Shown here piece after piece: positions 8,051 through 15,142 of a stretch of 64,000 nt of DNA (positions are counted from its first letter, which is position 1; each line of letters starts with the position of its first letter). The position numbers were made by a program, and so were the translations under genes. The notes below the pieces were generated by a model, which was given only the letters and a program-made list of their open reading frames with translations, did not search any database and had not been told where the DNA came from. Origin of the DNA: Schlegelella_A sp038231215 (GTDB lineage: Bacteria > Pseudomonadota > Gammaproteobacteria > Burkholderiales > Burkholderiaceae_C); assembly GCA_038231215.1 (NCBI GenBank), contig JBBRLS010000012.1:1-64000 (forward strand), given 5' to 3'.

Positions 8051-8988
8051 TGAACGCCGCTTCGGCCCCGATAGCCGCACCGGCCAGCACCGCCCGTCTC
8101 GACCATCTCGACTGGCTCGAGTCCGAGGCGATCTTCATCCTGCGCGAGGTGGCGGCGCAATGCGCCAGGCCGGCGCTGCTCTTCTCCGGCGGCAAGGACA
8201 GCGTCGTGCTGCTGCGCCTCGCCGAGAAGGCGTTTCGCCCGCAGCGCTTCGGCTTTCCGCTGCTGCACATCGACACCGGCCACAACTTTCCCGAAGTGAT
8301 CGCCTTCCGCGATGCGCGTGCCGCCGAGCTCGGCGAGCGGCTGCTCGTGCGCACCGTCGATGACTCGATCCGGCGCGGCACGGTGCGCCTTCGCGACGAG
8401 CTCGATTCGCGCAACGCCGTCCAATCGGTGACCCTGCTCGAAGCGATCGACGAGTTGAAGTTCGACGCCCTCATCGGCGGCGCGCGGCGCGACGAGGAAA
8501 AGGCGCGCGCCAAGGAGCGCGTCTTCTCGTTTCGCGACAGCTTCGGCCAGTGGGACCCCAAGCAGCAGCGTCCCGAGTGCTGGGACCTGTACAACGCGCA
8601 CCTGCATCCGGGCGAGCACCTGCGCGTGTTCCCGATCTCGAACTGGACCGAGCTCGACGTCTGGCAGTACATCGAGCGCGAGCGTCTCGCCTTGCCGAGC
8701 CTCTACTTCGCGCACGAGCGCGAGGTCGTGCGTCGCGCCGGCCTGCTCGTGCCGGTCACGCTGCTGACGCCGCCGAAGGCCGACGAAACGGTCGAGACCG
8801 TGTCGGTGCGCTTTCGCACCGTCGGCGACATCAGCTGCACCTGCCCGGTCGAGAGCACGGCGACAACGCTGGCATCGATCATCGTCGAGACGGCGGGCGC
8901 CGACGTCACCGAGCGCGGCGCGACGCGCATGGACGACCAGACCTCCGAAGCCTCCATGGAACGGCGCAAGCGCGAGGGCTATTTCTGA
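8050..8988 (+). CDS. cysD: Sulfate adenylyltransferase subunit 2 CysD
   Basis: 312-residue small subunit of ATP sulfurylase, which makes APS from sulfate and ATP with energy from GTP hydrolysis by CysN. The PP-loop SGGKDSV sits at residues 46-52. Conserved blocks HIDTGHNFPE, GGARRDEEKARAKER, and the C-terminal GDISCTCPVES and RMDDQ are all present, so it looks full length. The ATG at 8050 overlaps the cysH stop, and the TGA at 8986-8988 overlaps the cysN ATG. Confidence 0.96.
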   Translation: MNAASAPIAAPASTARLDHLDWLESEAIFILREVAAQCARPALLFSGGKDSVVLLRLAEKAFRPQRFGFPLLHIDTGHNFPEVIAFRDARAAELGERLLVRTVDDSIRRGTVRLRDELDSRNAVQSVTLLEAIDELKFDALIGGARRDEEKARAKERVFSFRDSFGQWDPKQQRPECWDLYNAHLHPGEHLRVFPISNWTELDVWQYIERERLALPSLYFAHEREVVRRAGLLVPVTLLTPPKADETVETVSVRFRTVGDISCTCPVESTATTLASIIVETAGADVTERGATRMDDQTSEASMERRKREGYF

Positions 8989-10331
8989 TGACGGCAAGGC
9001 TCCCCGACGCCGCGCTCGAAGACCGCGGCGTCCTTCGCTTCATCACCGCCGGCAGCGTCGACGATGGCAAGAGCACGCTGATCGGGCGGCTGCTCTACGA
9101 CAGCCGCGGCATCCTCAAGGATCAGCTCGCGGCGCTTGCCCGCGCAGCCGAGCGCAGGCCCGGTGCCGACGCGTCGCTCGGCCCGGCGCCCATCGACCTT
9201 TCGCTGCTGACCGACGGCTTGGAGGCCGAGCGCGAGCAGGGCATCACGATCGACGTCGCGTATCGCTACTTCGCGACGGCGCGGCGCAAGTTCATCATCG
9301 CCGACACGCCGGGCCACGAGCAGTACACGCGCAACATGGTGACCGGCGCGACCACCGCCGACGCCGCCGTGATCCTCGTCGACGCGACACGCGTGCACGG
9401 CGGCGAGCTGCTCGCGCAGACGCGGCGCCACGCCGCGCTCGTGCATCTGCTCGGCGTTCGTCACGTCGCCGTCGCCGTCAACAAGATGGACCGGCTCGAC
9501 TTTTCGCAATCGGCCTTCGACGCCATCGTCGCCGCCTACGCGACGCTGGCCGAGCGACTCGGCGCCGGCGCCTTCACGGCGTTTCCGGTGTCTGCGCTCG
9601 AAGGCGACAACATCGTTTCGGCGAGCCATCGCGCGCCCTGGTACGCAGGTCCGACCTTGCTCGAGTGGCTGGAGAACGTGCCCAGCACGTTCGACGAGGC
9701 CGATGCTGCGACGGCGCCGCTTCGCTTCGCCGTGCAGCTCGCCTTGCGCGGCTTCGAAGCCGGCGCGGGCGGCGCGCGCGGCTATGCCGGGCGCATCGCC
9801 AGCGGGCGCGTCCACGTCGGCCAGTCCATCGTCGTCCAGCCGGGCGGCGCGAGCGCGAAGATCGCGTCGATCGAGACCTACGACGGGCCGCTCGAAGAGG
9901 CGCATGCGGGACGTTCTGTGTCCCTGCGCCTGGACCGCGAGCTCGACGTCTCGCGCGGCGACTGGATCGTCGCCGAGGAAGCGCAGGCGCCGCTCGCGCG
10001 TCGCATGCAGGCCGACCTCGCCTGGCTCGACGACGAGCCGGCCGCACCCGGCCGCAAGTACTGGCTGCGTCACGGCACGCGCAATGTCGCGGCGCGCGTG
10101 CGTCGCGTCGAGCGCGTGCTCGACCTGGGCGCGGTCGAGTGGAAGGAAGCCTCGTCGCCCGTCCTCGCCCTGGCCCGCAACGACATCGCCCGCGTCGAGA
10201 TCGAGATGCAGCAGGCAATCCCGTTCGATGCCTACGAGGATGTTCGTGCCGGCGGTGCCTTCGTGCTTGTCGACACGGTCAGCCACCGCACGGTCGCGGC
10301 CGGCATGATCCGCGGCGCGGCCACCGGCTGA
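8988..10331 (+). CDS. cysN: Sulfate adenylyltransferase subunit 1 CysN (GTPase)
   Basis: 447-residue EF-Tu-like GTPase subunit of ATP sulfurylase. G1 is GSVDDGKST (residues 22-30), EREQGITIDVAYRYF is the switch region, DTPGHEQYTRNM is G3 and VNKMDR is G4. Two beta-barrel domains follow. There is no C-terminal APS kinase domain, so this is CysN alone rather than a CysNC fusion, consistent with the APS-type CysH upstream. The longer frame running back to 8550 is a shadow inside cysD; the ATG at 8988 overlaps the cysD stop and is the natural start. Confidence 0.96.
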   Translation: MTARLPDAALEDRGVLRFITAGSVDDGKSTLIGRLLYDSRGILKDQLAALARAAERRPGADASLGPAPIDLSLLTDGLEAEREQGITIDVAYRYFATARRKFIIADTPGHEQYTRNMVTGATTADAAVILVDATRVHGGELLAQTRRHAALVHLLGVRHVAVAVNKMDRLDFSQSAFDAIVAAYATLAERLGAGAFTAFPVSALEGDNIVSASHRAPWYAGPTLLEWLENVPSTFDEADAATAPLRFAVQLALRGFEAGAGGARGYAGRIASGRVHVGQSIVVQPGGASAKIASIETYDGPLEEAHAGRSVSLRLDRELDVSRGDWIVAEEAQAPLARRMQADLAWLDDEPAAPGRKYWLRHGTRNVAARVRRVERVLDLGAVEWKEASSPVLALARNDIARVEIEMQQAIPFDAYEDVRAGGAFVLVDTVSHRTVAAGMIRGAATG

Positions 10332-10376
10332 TCCGTCGGCGCCCGCCGGGACGCCGCATCGCCCCACCGCGTTCCG

Positions 10377-11093
10377 CTATCTCGCTCCCGCTGCTTCGAG
10401 CAGGCGGGCGATCTCGGTGAAGCCTCCATCGCGCGCCAGGTGCAGCGGCGTCCGGCCCGCGCGGTCGGTGAGCGCGGTGCTCGCGCCGGCCTTCAGCAAG
10501 GCAGCGACAACCCCCTGGTGGCGCGTCCGGCCGTCGCCGAGGATCACCGCCTCGATCAGCGCCGTCCAGTGCAGGTTGTTGACGTGGTCGAGCGGCGCGC
10601 CGGCGGCGATCAACTGGCGAACCACGCCGTCGTGGCCGAGGTGCGCGGCGGCGATGAGGGCGGTGCCGTCGTAGCGGCTGGTCACGAGCCTGGCGCTGGC
10701 GCCGAGATCGAGCAGGATGCGCAGCGTCTCCTCGTCGTCGGCGACGGCGGCGATCGTCACCGCGTCGTAGCGCTCGTCGTCGAGGGCCGCGGTGTCGGCA
10801 CCGGCCCGGACCAATGCCCGGATCGCCCCTCGCTGCCGCGCAAAGGTCGCGACGTGCAGCGGCGTGCGGCCGTGGTCGTCACGGGACGCGAGCGTCGCCC
10901 CCGCGGAGGCGAGTTGCTCGATCGCCGCGACGTCGCCGCGCTGTGCGGCAGCGTGCAGGCCGCGATAGGAGGCGATCTCGGAAGGCGAGGGCGCAATCTG
11001 GGCGGCGCCCGGCAGAGGCAGCAGCAACGCCGCCCAAAGCAGCGAGGCACGGCGAACCCGGTGGCAGGCGTCGACGCGCTGCGCGAACTGCAT
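10377..11093 (-). CDS. Exported ankyrin-repeat protein
   Basis: 238 residues with an N-terminal hydrophobic signal (about residues 15-31, ending PGAAQ), then about five ankyrin repeats from residue 43 to the end. Repeat signatures include GLHAAAQRGD, GRTPLHVATFARQ, GTALIAAAHLGHDGV, HWTALIEAVILGDG and GRTPLHLARDGGF. Ankyrin repeats bind proteins, so a periplasmic scaffolding role is plausible. It starts only 2 bases after the TonB-like gene ends and is the last gene of the 18-gene run. In alphaproteobacterial and betaproteobacterial genomes similar proteins often sit beside catalase or TonB genes. No enzymatic motif is visible. Confidence 0.85.
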   Translation of the reverse strand: MQFAQRVDACHRVRRASLLWAALLLPLPGAAQIAPSPSEIASYRGLHAAAQRGDVAAIEQLASAGATLASRDDHGRTPLHVATFARQRGAIRALVRAGADTAALDDERYDAVTIAAVADDEETLRILLDLGASARLVTSRYDGTALIAAAHLGHDGVVRQLIAAGAPLDHVNNLHWTALIEAVILGDGRTRHQGVVAALLKAGASTALTDRAGRTPLHLARDGGFTEIARLLEAAGAR

Positions 11094-11095
11094 CG

Positions 11096-12247
11096 CTACG
11101 ACGGCAGGAAGTCGACCGGGTAGCTCACCACCATCTCGTTGACGTCCTTGGCGCCGAAGTCGAACTGGCGGATTCGCGCCAGCAACTTCGCTTCGAGCTC
11201 CGGCGTCTTCAGGTCGCTCGATTCGATCCGGCAGGACAAGACGCTACCGTCGGGGGCGATGGTGAGCTTGAGCACGACCTTGCCCTGCAAACCGGGCTCT
11301 TCGCGAAGCGCCCGGTTGTAGATCGCGTAGATCGAGCCCTTGTTGCGCTCGAAGACGAGTCGCACGTCCTCGATCGAGCGCGAGGCCTTGCCGCCGCCGC
11401 CGCGCGTCACGTTGCCGCCGGCGCCGTTGCCGCCCGGGCCGCCGGAGCCGCCGATGCCGCTGCCGTTGCCGTCGCCGCGCCCGCGCGCGCCGCCGCCGCC
11501 CGCACCGCCGCCGCCGCCGCCGCCGATCACGCCTTCGACAAGAGTCAGCGAGCGCCCGGCGAGGCCGCCGCCGCCGGTGTTCTTGCTGTACGCGGCGGTG
11601 TTGATGCCGCCGCTGCCGCCGGTCGCGTTCGAGGTGATGAGATTGCGCGTCGGGATGCCTGCTTCGTTGCCCGCGCCGACGCCCACGCCGACGCTCGTGC
11701 CGACGCCCGGGCCTTGCTTGATCTCCTTCATCTGCACCGCGACCGGCGCGCCATGCAGCTCCTGCAACTCGTCCTTCATCGCCAGGAGGCCGATGCCGGC
11801 GGCCTTGCGCCGCGCCGCGTCGACTTCGCCGGGCGGCTTGTCCGGCACCGGCACGCGCGCTTCGGGAACCACCGCTTCCTTGTTCAGCGCCACCTTGGCC
11901 GGAGCCGAGGGCTTGCGCGCCGCGGGCTTCTCCGGCTCGGGCTTCTTGCTCGCGACTTCGCGTTCGATCTGCTTGGTCGCCTCGGCCTTGGGCTTGACGA
12001 CGACCGGCGGCGGCGGCGGAACGACCGCCTGCTCGATGAGCAGCTTGGCCATCGGCGCCGAGAGCTCCTGCGGCTGCGTGCGATCGGCCTGGTGCACGGG
12101 CAGCCATGGCATGGCGATGAAGAGCACGGCGCACAGCAGCAACACGCGCTGCGTGATGCGGCGGAAGCGGATCTCGTCGTCGGCCGCAAAGGTCCAGGGC
12201 AGGACCGGCGCGCGGAACGAAACCATCGTCGCTGAAGCGGCGCTCAT
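11096..12247 (-). CDS. TonB/AgmX-like energy-transducing protein
   Basis: 383 residues with one transmembrane helix (about 31-50), a PPPPP and Lys/Glu/Pro-rich periplasmic stalk (75-140), a long glycine-rich stretch (about 205-287) and a C-terminal domain (290-383). That domain carries RNKGSIYAIYNRAL and GKVVLKLTIAPDGSV, the AgmX/PglI C-terminal family, a relative of TonB. Such proteins carry force from an ExbB/ExbD motor to the outer membrane; AgmX (GltJ) belongs to the myxobacterial gliding machine. Its start overlaps the stop of the second exbD. The glycine-rich linker is much longer than in TonB and may span the peptidoglycan layer. Confidence 0.88.
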   Translation of the reverse strand: MSAASATMVSFRAPVLPWTFAADDEIRFRRITQRVLLLCAVLFIAMPWLPVHQADRTQPQELSAPMAKLLIEQAVVPPPPPVVVKPKAEATKQIEREVASKKPEPEKPAARKPSAPAKVALNKEAVVPEARVPVPDKPPGEVDAARRKAAGIGLLAMKDELQELHGAPVAVQMKEIKQGPGVGTSVGVGVGAGNEAGIPTRNLITSNATGGSGGINTAAYSKNTGGGGLAGRSLTLVEGVIGGGGGGGAGGGGARGRGDGNGSGIGGSGGPGGNGAGGNVTRGGGGKASRSIEDVRLVFERNKGSIYAIYNRALREEPGLQGKVVLKLTIAPDGSVLSCRIESSDLKTPELEAKLLARIRQFDFGAKDVNEMVVSYPVDFLPS

Positions 12248-12738
12248 GCTTCCAGCCTTTGCCGCACCGCGAACGACACGTCGCTGAAGTTCGCGCGCGC
12301 GCCGGTGAACATGATCTTGCGCAGCAGGCGGTACGGGATGTCCTTGTCGCCCATGATGGTCATGCGCTTGCTGTCGGCCTCGTTCTCCTTGCGGATCACC
12401 TGCCGGCCGGCCTGCAGCTCGAGCTCGGCGCGCAGCGGCTCGATCATGTCGCCTTCGCTGGCGAGTGCGTCGACGACCGAGGCGACCTTGCGCCCGCCGA
12501 CCAGGATCTCGGTGCCGCTGACGACGACGACCACGGTCTCGCGCGGCGCCTTCTCGGCCACCGACTCGGGCAGCCGCACCGCCTTCGGGCTGGGCAGGGT
12601 CTCGACGCCGCCGGAGTTCGAGAGCAGGAAGAAGATGAGGATGGTGAACACGTCGATCAGCGAGACGAGGTTCATGTCGACCATCGTCTTGTTGCGGCCC
12701 TTGTGCTCGGCTCGGCGCTCGCGCGGAGTGAGCTTCAT
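12244..12738 (-). CDS. ExbD/TolR-family protein with the conserved transmembrane aspartate
   Basis: 164 residues. One N-terminal transmembrane helix holds the key residue Asp29 in SLIDVFTILIFFLL, equivalent to Asp25 of E. coli ExbD, which carries protons. A periplasmic domain follows (about 50-164) with the PYRLLRKIM and ANFSDVSFAV segments typical of the family. It should assemble with the ExbB-like protein and the neighbouring ExbD paralogue. The ATG overlaps the stop of that paralogue (ATGA), implying tightly linked production. Confidence 0.93.
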   Translation of the reverse strand: MKLTPRERRAEHKGRNKTMVDMNLVSLIDVFTILIFFLLSNSGGVETLPSPKAVRLPESVAEKAPRETVVVVVSGTEILVGGRKVASVVDALASEGDMIEPLRAELELQAGRQVIRKENEADSKRMTIMGDKDIPYRLLRKIMFTGARANFSDVSFAVRQRLEA

Positions 12739-13247
12739 GGCCTGGCCGCCGCGGTCTGCACGATCGGCGCGTCGCCGATCGAGATGTTGGGGAAGAAGTC
12801 GGCCTTCACCACCGCCGTGCCGTTGGCGACGTGACCGGAGCGCACCGCGTCCATCACCTTGATGAGCGTGTCGTACGAGGTGTTGGGCTCGGCCAGCACG
12901 GTCGCCTCGAGCTTGTCGGGAAACTTCGACTTGATCATGTGCATTGCCGCCGAGAGCGTGCGCACGTCGGGGCCGTTCGCGTCGTTCGGGATCGGGTCCA
13001 TGAGCTGGCCGCCGAGCTGGTCGTTCACCTCGACCGTCTTGGGCCGGATGATGACCTCGAGCTTCAGGTCATCGGCCTTCAGGTCGCGCAGCTTCTCCGA
13101 CGACTGCGCCGGCAGGCTGAGGTCGACCACCGCCAGGCGCGTGAACACCGCCGTCGACAGCAGGAACGGCACCAGCACCACGATCAGGTTGATGAACGCG
13201 GTGATCTCGAGATGGGCCGGCGTCTTGCGCAGGCGGCGAACTCTCAT
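12735..13247 (-). CDS. ExbD/TolR-family paralogue with Asn in place of the motor aspartate
   Basis: 170 residues with a single N-terminal transmembrane helix, AFINLIVVLVPFLLSTAVF, and a periplasmic domain. Aligning TAFINLI with the ExbD consensus TPLIDVM puts Asn20 where the proton-carrying Asp normally sits. The codon is AAC on the coding strand, so this is read directly. The partner gene that follows keeps the Asp. The pair may form an asymmetric heterodimer with a single protonatable side. Myxobacterial AglQ/AglS is also a two-ExbD arrangement. The 91 bases before this gene contain a dispersed repeat. Confidence 0.92.
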   Translation of the reverse strand: MRVRRLRKTPAHLEITAFINLIVVLVPFLLSTAVFTRLAVVDLSLPAQSSEKLRDLKADDLKLEVIIRPKTVEVNDQLGGQLMDPIPNDANGPDVRTLSAAMHMIKSKFPDKLEATVLAEPNTSYDTLIKVMDAVRSGHVANGTAVVKADFFPNISIGDAPIVQTAAARP

Positions 13248-13264
13248 GCTGACTCCAGGTACCG

Positions 13265-13335
13265 GGCCTTCCGCCGGGCCGCCCCAAGGAAGGACCGCGC
13301 CCCCTCGGGGGGCAGCGAGCAGATGCGAGCGTGGG
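13265..13335. repeat. Dispersed intergenic repeat within the operon
   Basis: The gap between the exbB-like and exbD-like genes contains CGCGCCCCCTCGGGGGGCAG, preceded by GGGCCGCCCCAAGGA. I recognise this as a repeat scattered through many Burkholderiales intergenic regions. CCCCCTCGGGGGG can fold as a short hairpin. It may attenuate or stabilise the operon transcript between the motor genes. Boundaries are approximate. Confidence 0.55.
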
Positions 13336-13338
13336 GGC

Positions 13339-13992
13339 TCACGTTTTTGCCGCGCGTTCGGCGCCGATGCGCTGAACGAGGTTGAGGAAGCTGATCTTGG
13401 CGCCCTCGAGGCCGTCGACGATCTCGCTCGTCTTCGCCTGCAGGAAGGCGTGGATGAGCAGGAAGGGAATGGCGACCATCAGCGCGAACGCCGTGTTGTT
13501 CATGGCGATCGAGATCGAGGCCGACAGCATCTCGGCCTTCTCGGCCGGATTGACCTGCGCCACTGCCGTGAAGCCCTTGATCAGGCCGATGATGGTGCCG
13601 AGCAGCCCGACCAGCGTGATGACGTTGGCGAAGGTGGCGATGTAGTGCGTGCGCTTCTCGAGGCGCGGCACGATCTCCATCATTCCTTCTTCCATCGCCG
13701 CGTCGAAGTCCTCGCGACGACCCGGGCTCTGCATGCGCGTCAGCCCGTAGTTGACGATCTTGCCGACCGCCGCGTCGGAGTGCGAGGTGACGCCCTGCAC
13801 GTCCTTGAACTGGCCCTTCTGCAACATCGGCAGCACTTCGGCCCAGACCTTGCGGTTCTGGCTTCGCGCCTTGGTGAGGAAGACGAAGCGCTCGATCGCG
13901 ATGGCCACGCCGAGCGCCATGATGAGCGCGCTCGGGTAGATGAACAAGCCGCAATCCTGGAAGAACTTGACGACCGTGCTGAAGGCATCCAT
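13339..13992 (-). CDS. ExbB/TolQ/MotA-family proton channel protein
   Basis: 217 residues from the ATG at 13992. There are three transmembrane regions: residues 15-35 (FIYPSALIMALGVAIAIERF), about 113-140 (ANVITLVGLLGTIIGLIKGF) and about 155-182 (NNTAFALMVAIPFLLIHAF). The TLVGLLGTIIGLI and IAMNNTAFALMVAIP motifs are classic for ExbB. It forms the pentameric channel around ExbD helices and supplies proton-motive force to a periplasmic effector. The same frame stays open a further 400 bases upstream, but that part is arginine-rich shadow sequence. It is followed by two exbD genes, giving a one-ExbB, two-ExbD motor. Confidence 0.93.
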   Translation of the reverse strand: MDAFSTVVKFFQDCGLFIYPSALIMALGVAIAIERFVFLTKARSQNRKVWAEVLPMLQKGQFKDVQGVTSHSDAAVGKIVNYGLTRMQSPGRREDFDAAMEEGMMEIVPRLEKRTHYIATFANVITLVGLLGTIIGLIKGFTAVAQVNPAEKAEMLSASISIAMNNTAFALMVAIPFLLIHAFLQAKTSEIVDGLEGAKISFLNLVQRIGAERAAKT

Positions 13993-14039
13993 GAGCAATC
14001 TCCGATGAAAACGATGAATCCGGTGGAAAGAAGTGAGGG

Positions 14040-14402
14040 CTATTTGGTGGCGGGCTTGGCGGCCGGTGCCGGTGCGCGCGCCTGCGCCTGCGCGTCGTAC
14101 TGCACCTGGCGGCGGAACACGTCGCGGTCGACCGGCGCGAGCGCCTCGTCGAGCACGCTCACGGGCGGCCGGCCGTTCAGGTCGCCGGGAATGGGCTTCT
14201 TCCAGGGCACGATGTAGAGCACCTTCGGCAACTCGCGGTTGCCGATGATCTGGGTGCGGTCGAGGTCGGCGCGGTCTTGCGTCGGCGCAGAGGCGGCGGG
14301 CGCCTCGGCAGGTGCCTTCGCGGGCGCGGCGAATGCGCCGACGCTGCAGCACAGGGCCAGAGCCACGCAGGGCACGGCGATCGTCGGGCAATGCGGCTTC
14401 AT
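14040..14402 (-). CDS. Small exported protein of the envelope operon
   Basis: 120 residues: a signal peptide (about 1-26, ending VGAFA), an Ala/Pro-rich segment, then a conserved-looking core with LDRTQIIGNRELPKVLYIVPWKK and VDRDVFRRQVQYD, and an Ala/Pro tail. I do not recognise a domain. The ATG at 14402 overlaps the stop of the TPR lipoprotein gene (ATGA). Its place between the TPR genes and exbB suggests a periplasmic accessory or adaptor for the motor; that is inference from position only. Confidence 0.8.
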   Translation of the reverse strand: MKPHCPTIAVPCVALALCCSVGAFAAPAKAPAEAPAASAPTQDRADLDRTQIIGNRELPKVLYIVPWKKPIPGDLNGRPPVSVLDEALAPVDRDVFRRQVQYDAQAQARAPAPAAKPATK

Positions 14403-15142
14403 TCCTTCTCCTTCCGGCTCACGGTGATCGGCGCGGGCTTCCGGTTCTTGAGGTCGGCCACCCATTTGGTTACGGTTGCGTCGCCGCTCGGCGAGAGCAG
14501 GAGGTAGCGGCTGTAGAGCTCGAGCGCGCGTTGGCCGTCGCCGAGGTAGAGGTCGTAGAGGATTCCGAGGTTGAGCGTCGAGGCGGCGTAGTTGGGGTCG
14601 AGGGCGATCGCCTTGTCGTAGGCGTCGCGAGCCTTCTTGAAGTGGCCGAGCAGGCGGTAGGTGACGCCGAGCTGGTTCCAGTACACGGGCTGGCGCGGGC
14701 TGAGGCGCACCGCGGTCTCGAGCTCGGCCGCGGCTTCGGGCAGCTTGCCAGCCTGGCGATAGATCAGGCCGAGGTTGGCGTGCGGGCCGCCGAGTTCGGG
14801 ATGAGCCAGCGACAGGTTGCGAAAGCCGCGCTCGGCATCGGCGTTCTGGCCGGCACGCAGGGCACGCGATGCGTCGTCGAAGGCGCGCTGCGATTCGGCG
14901 CTGACAGGGACGTCGGCAGGCGCGGCGGTCGAGATGGCGACCGCGGCGGGAGCCGATGCTGCCGCCGCCGGTGCGGCCCGCGGCGTGCCAGCATTGGTGG
15001 CGACTGCAGGCGCCGGCGCGCTCGTCGACGGCAGGATGGCATCGCGCACCGCCTTGATCGGCTCCATCACCGTCGAGCATCCGGCCGCGCCGACGATCAG
15101 CATGGCGGCGGCGAAGCGAAAGGCCAGATCAGCGGATCGCAT
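14399..15142 (-). CDS. TPR-repeat lipoprotein
   Basis: 247 residues from ATG 15142, with a lipobox around Cys22 (VGAAGC), an Ala-rich linker to about residue 85, then roughly four tetratricopeptide repeats. Repeat signatures include AERGFRNLSLAHPELGGPHA, LGLIYRQAGKLPEAA and LGVTYRLLGHFKKARDAYDK. It is predicted to be anchored to the outer membrane and to scaffold other proteins. In Agl-Glt and in TonB systems with TtpC, TPR proteins link the inner-membrane motor to outer-membrane parts. The start overlaps the end of the preceding 953-residue TPR gene; an ATG 33 bases earlier would put extra residues before the signal. Confidence 0.87.
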   Translation of the reverse strand: MRSADLAFRFAAAMLIVGAAGCSTVMEPIKAVRDAILPSTSAPAPAVATNAGTPRAAPAAAASAPAAVAISTAAPADVPVSAESQRAFDDASRALRAGQNADAERGFRNLSLAHPELGGPHANLGLIYRQAGKLPEAAAELETAVRLSPRQPVYWNQLGVTYRLLGHFKKARDAYDKAIALDPNYAASTLNLGILYDLYLGDGQRALELYSRYLLLSPSGDATVTKWVADLKNRKPAPITVSRKEKE

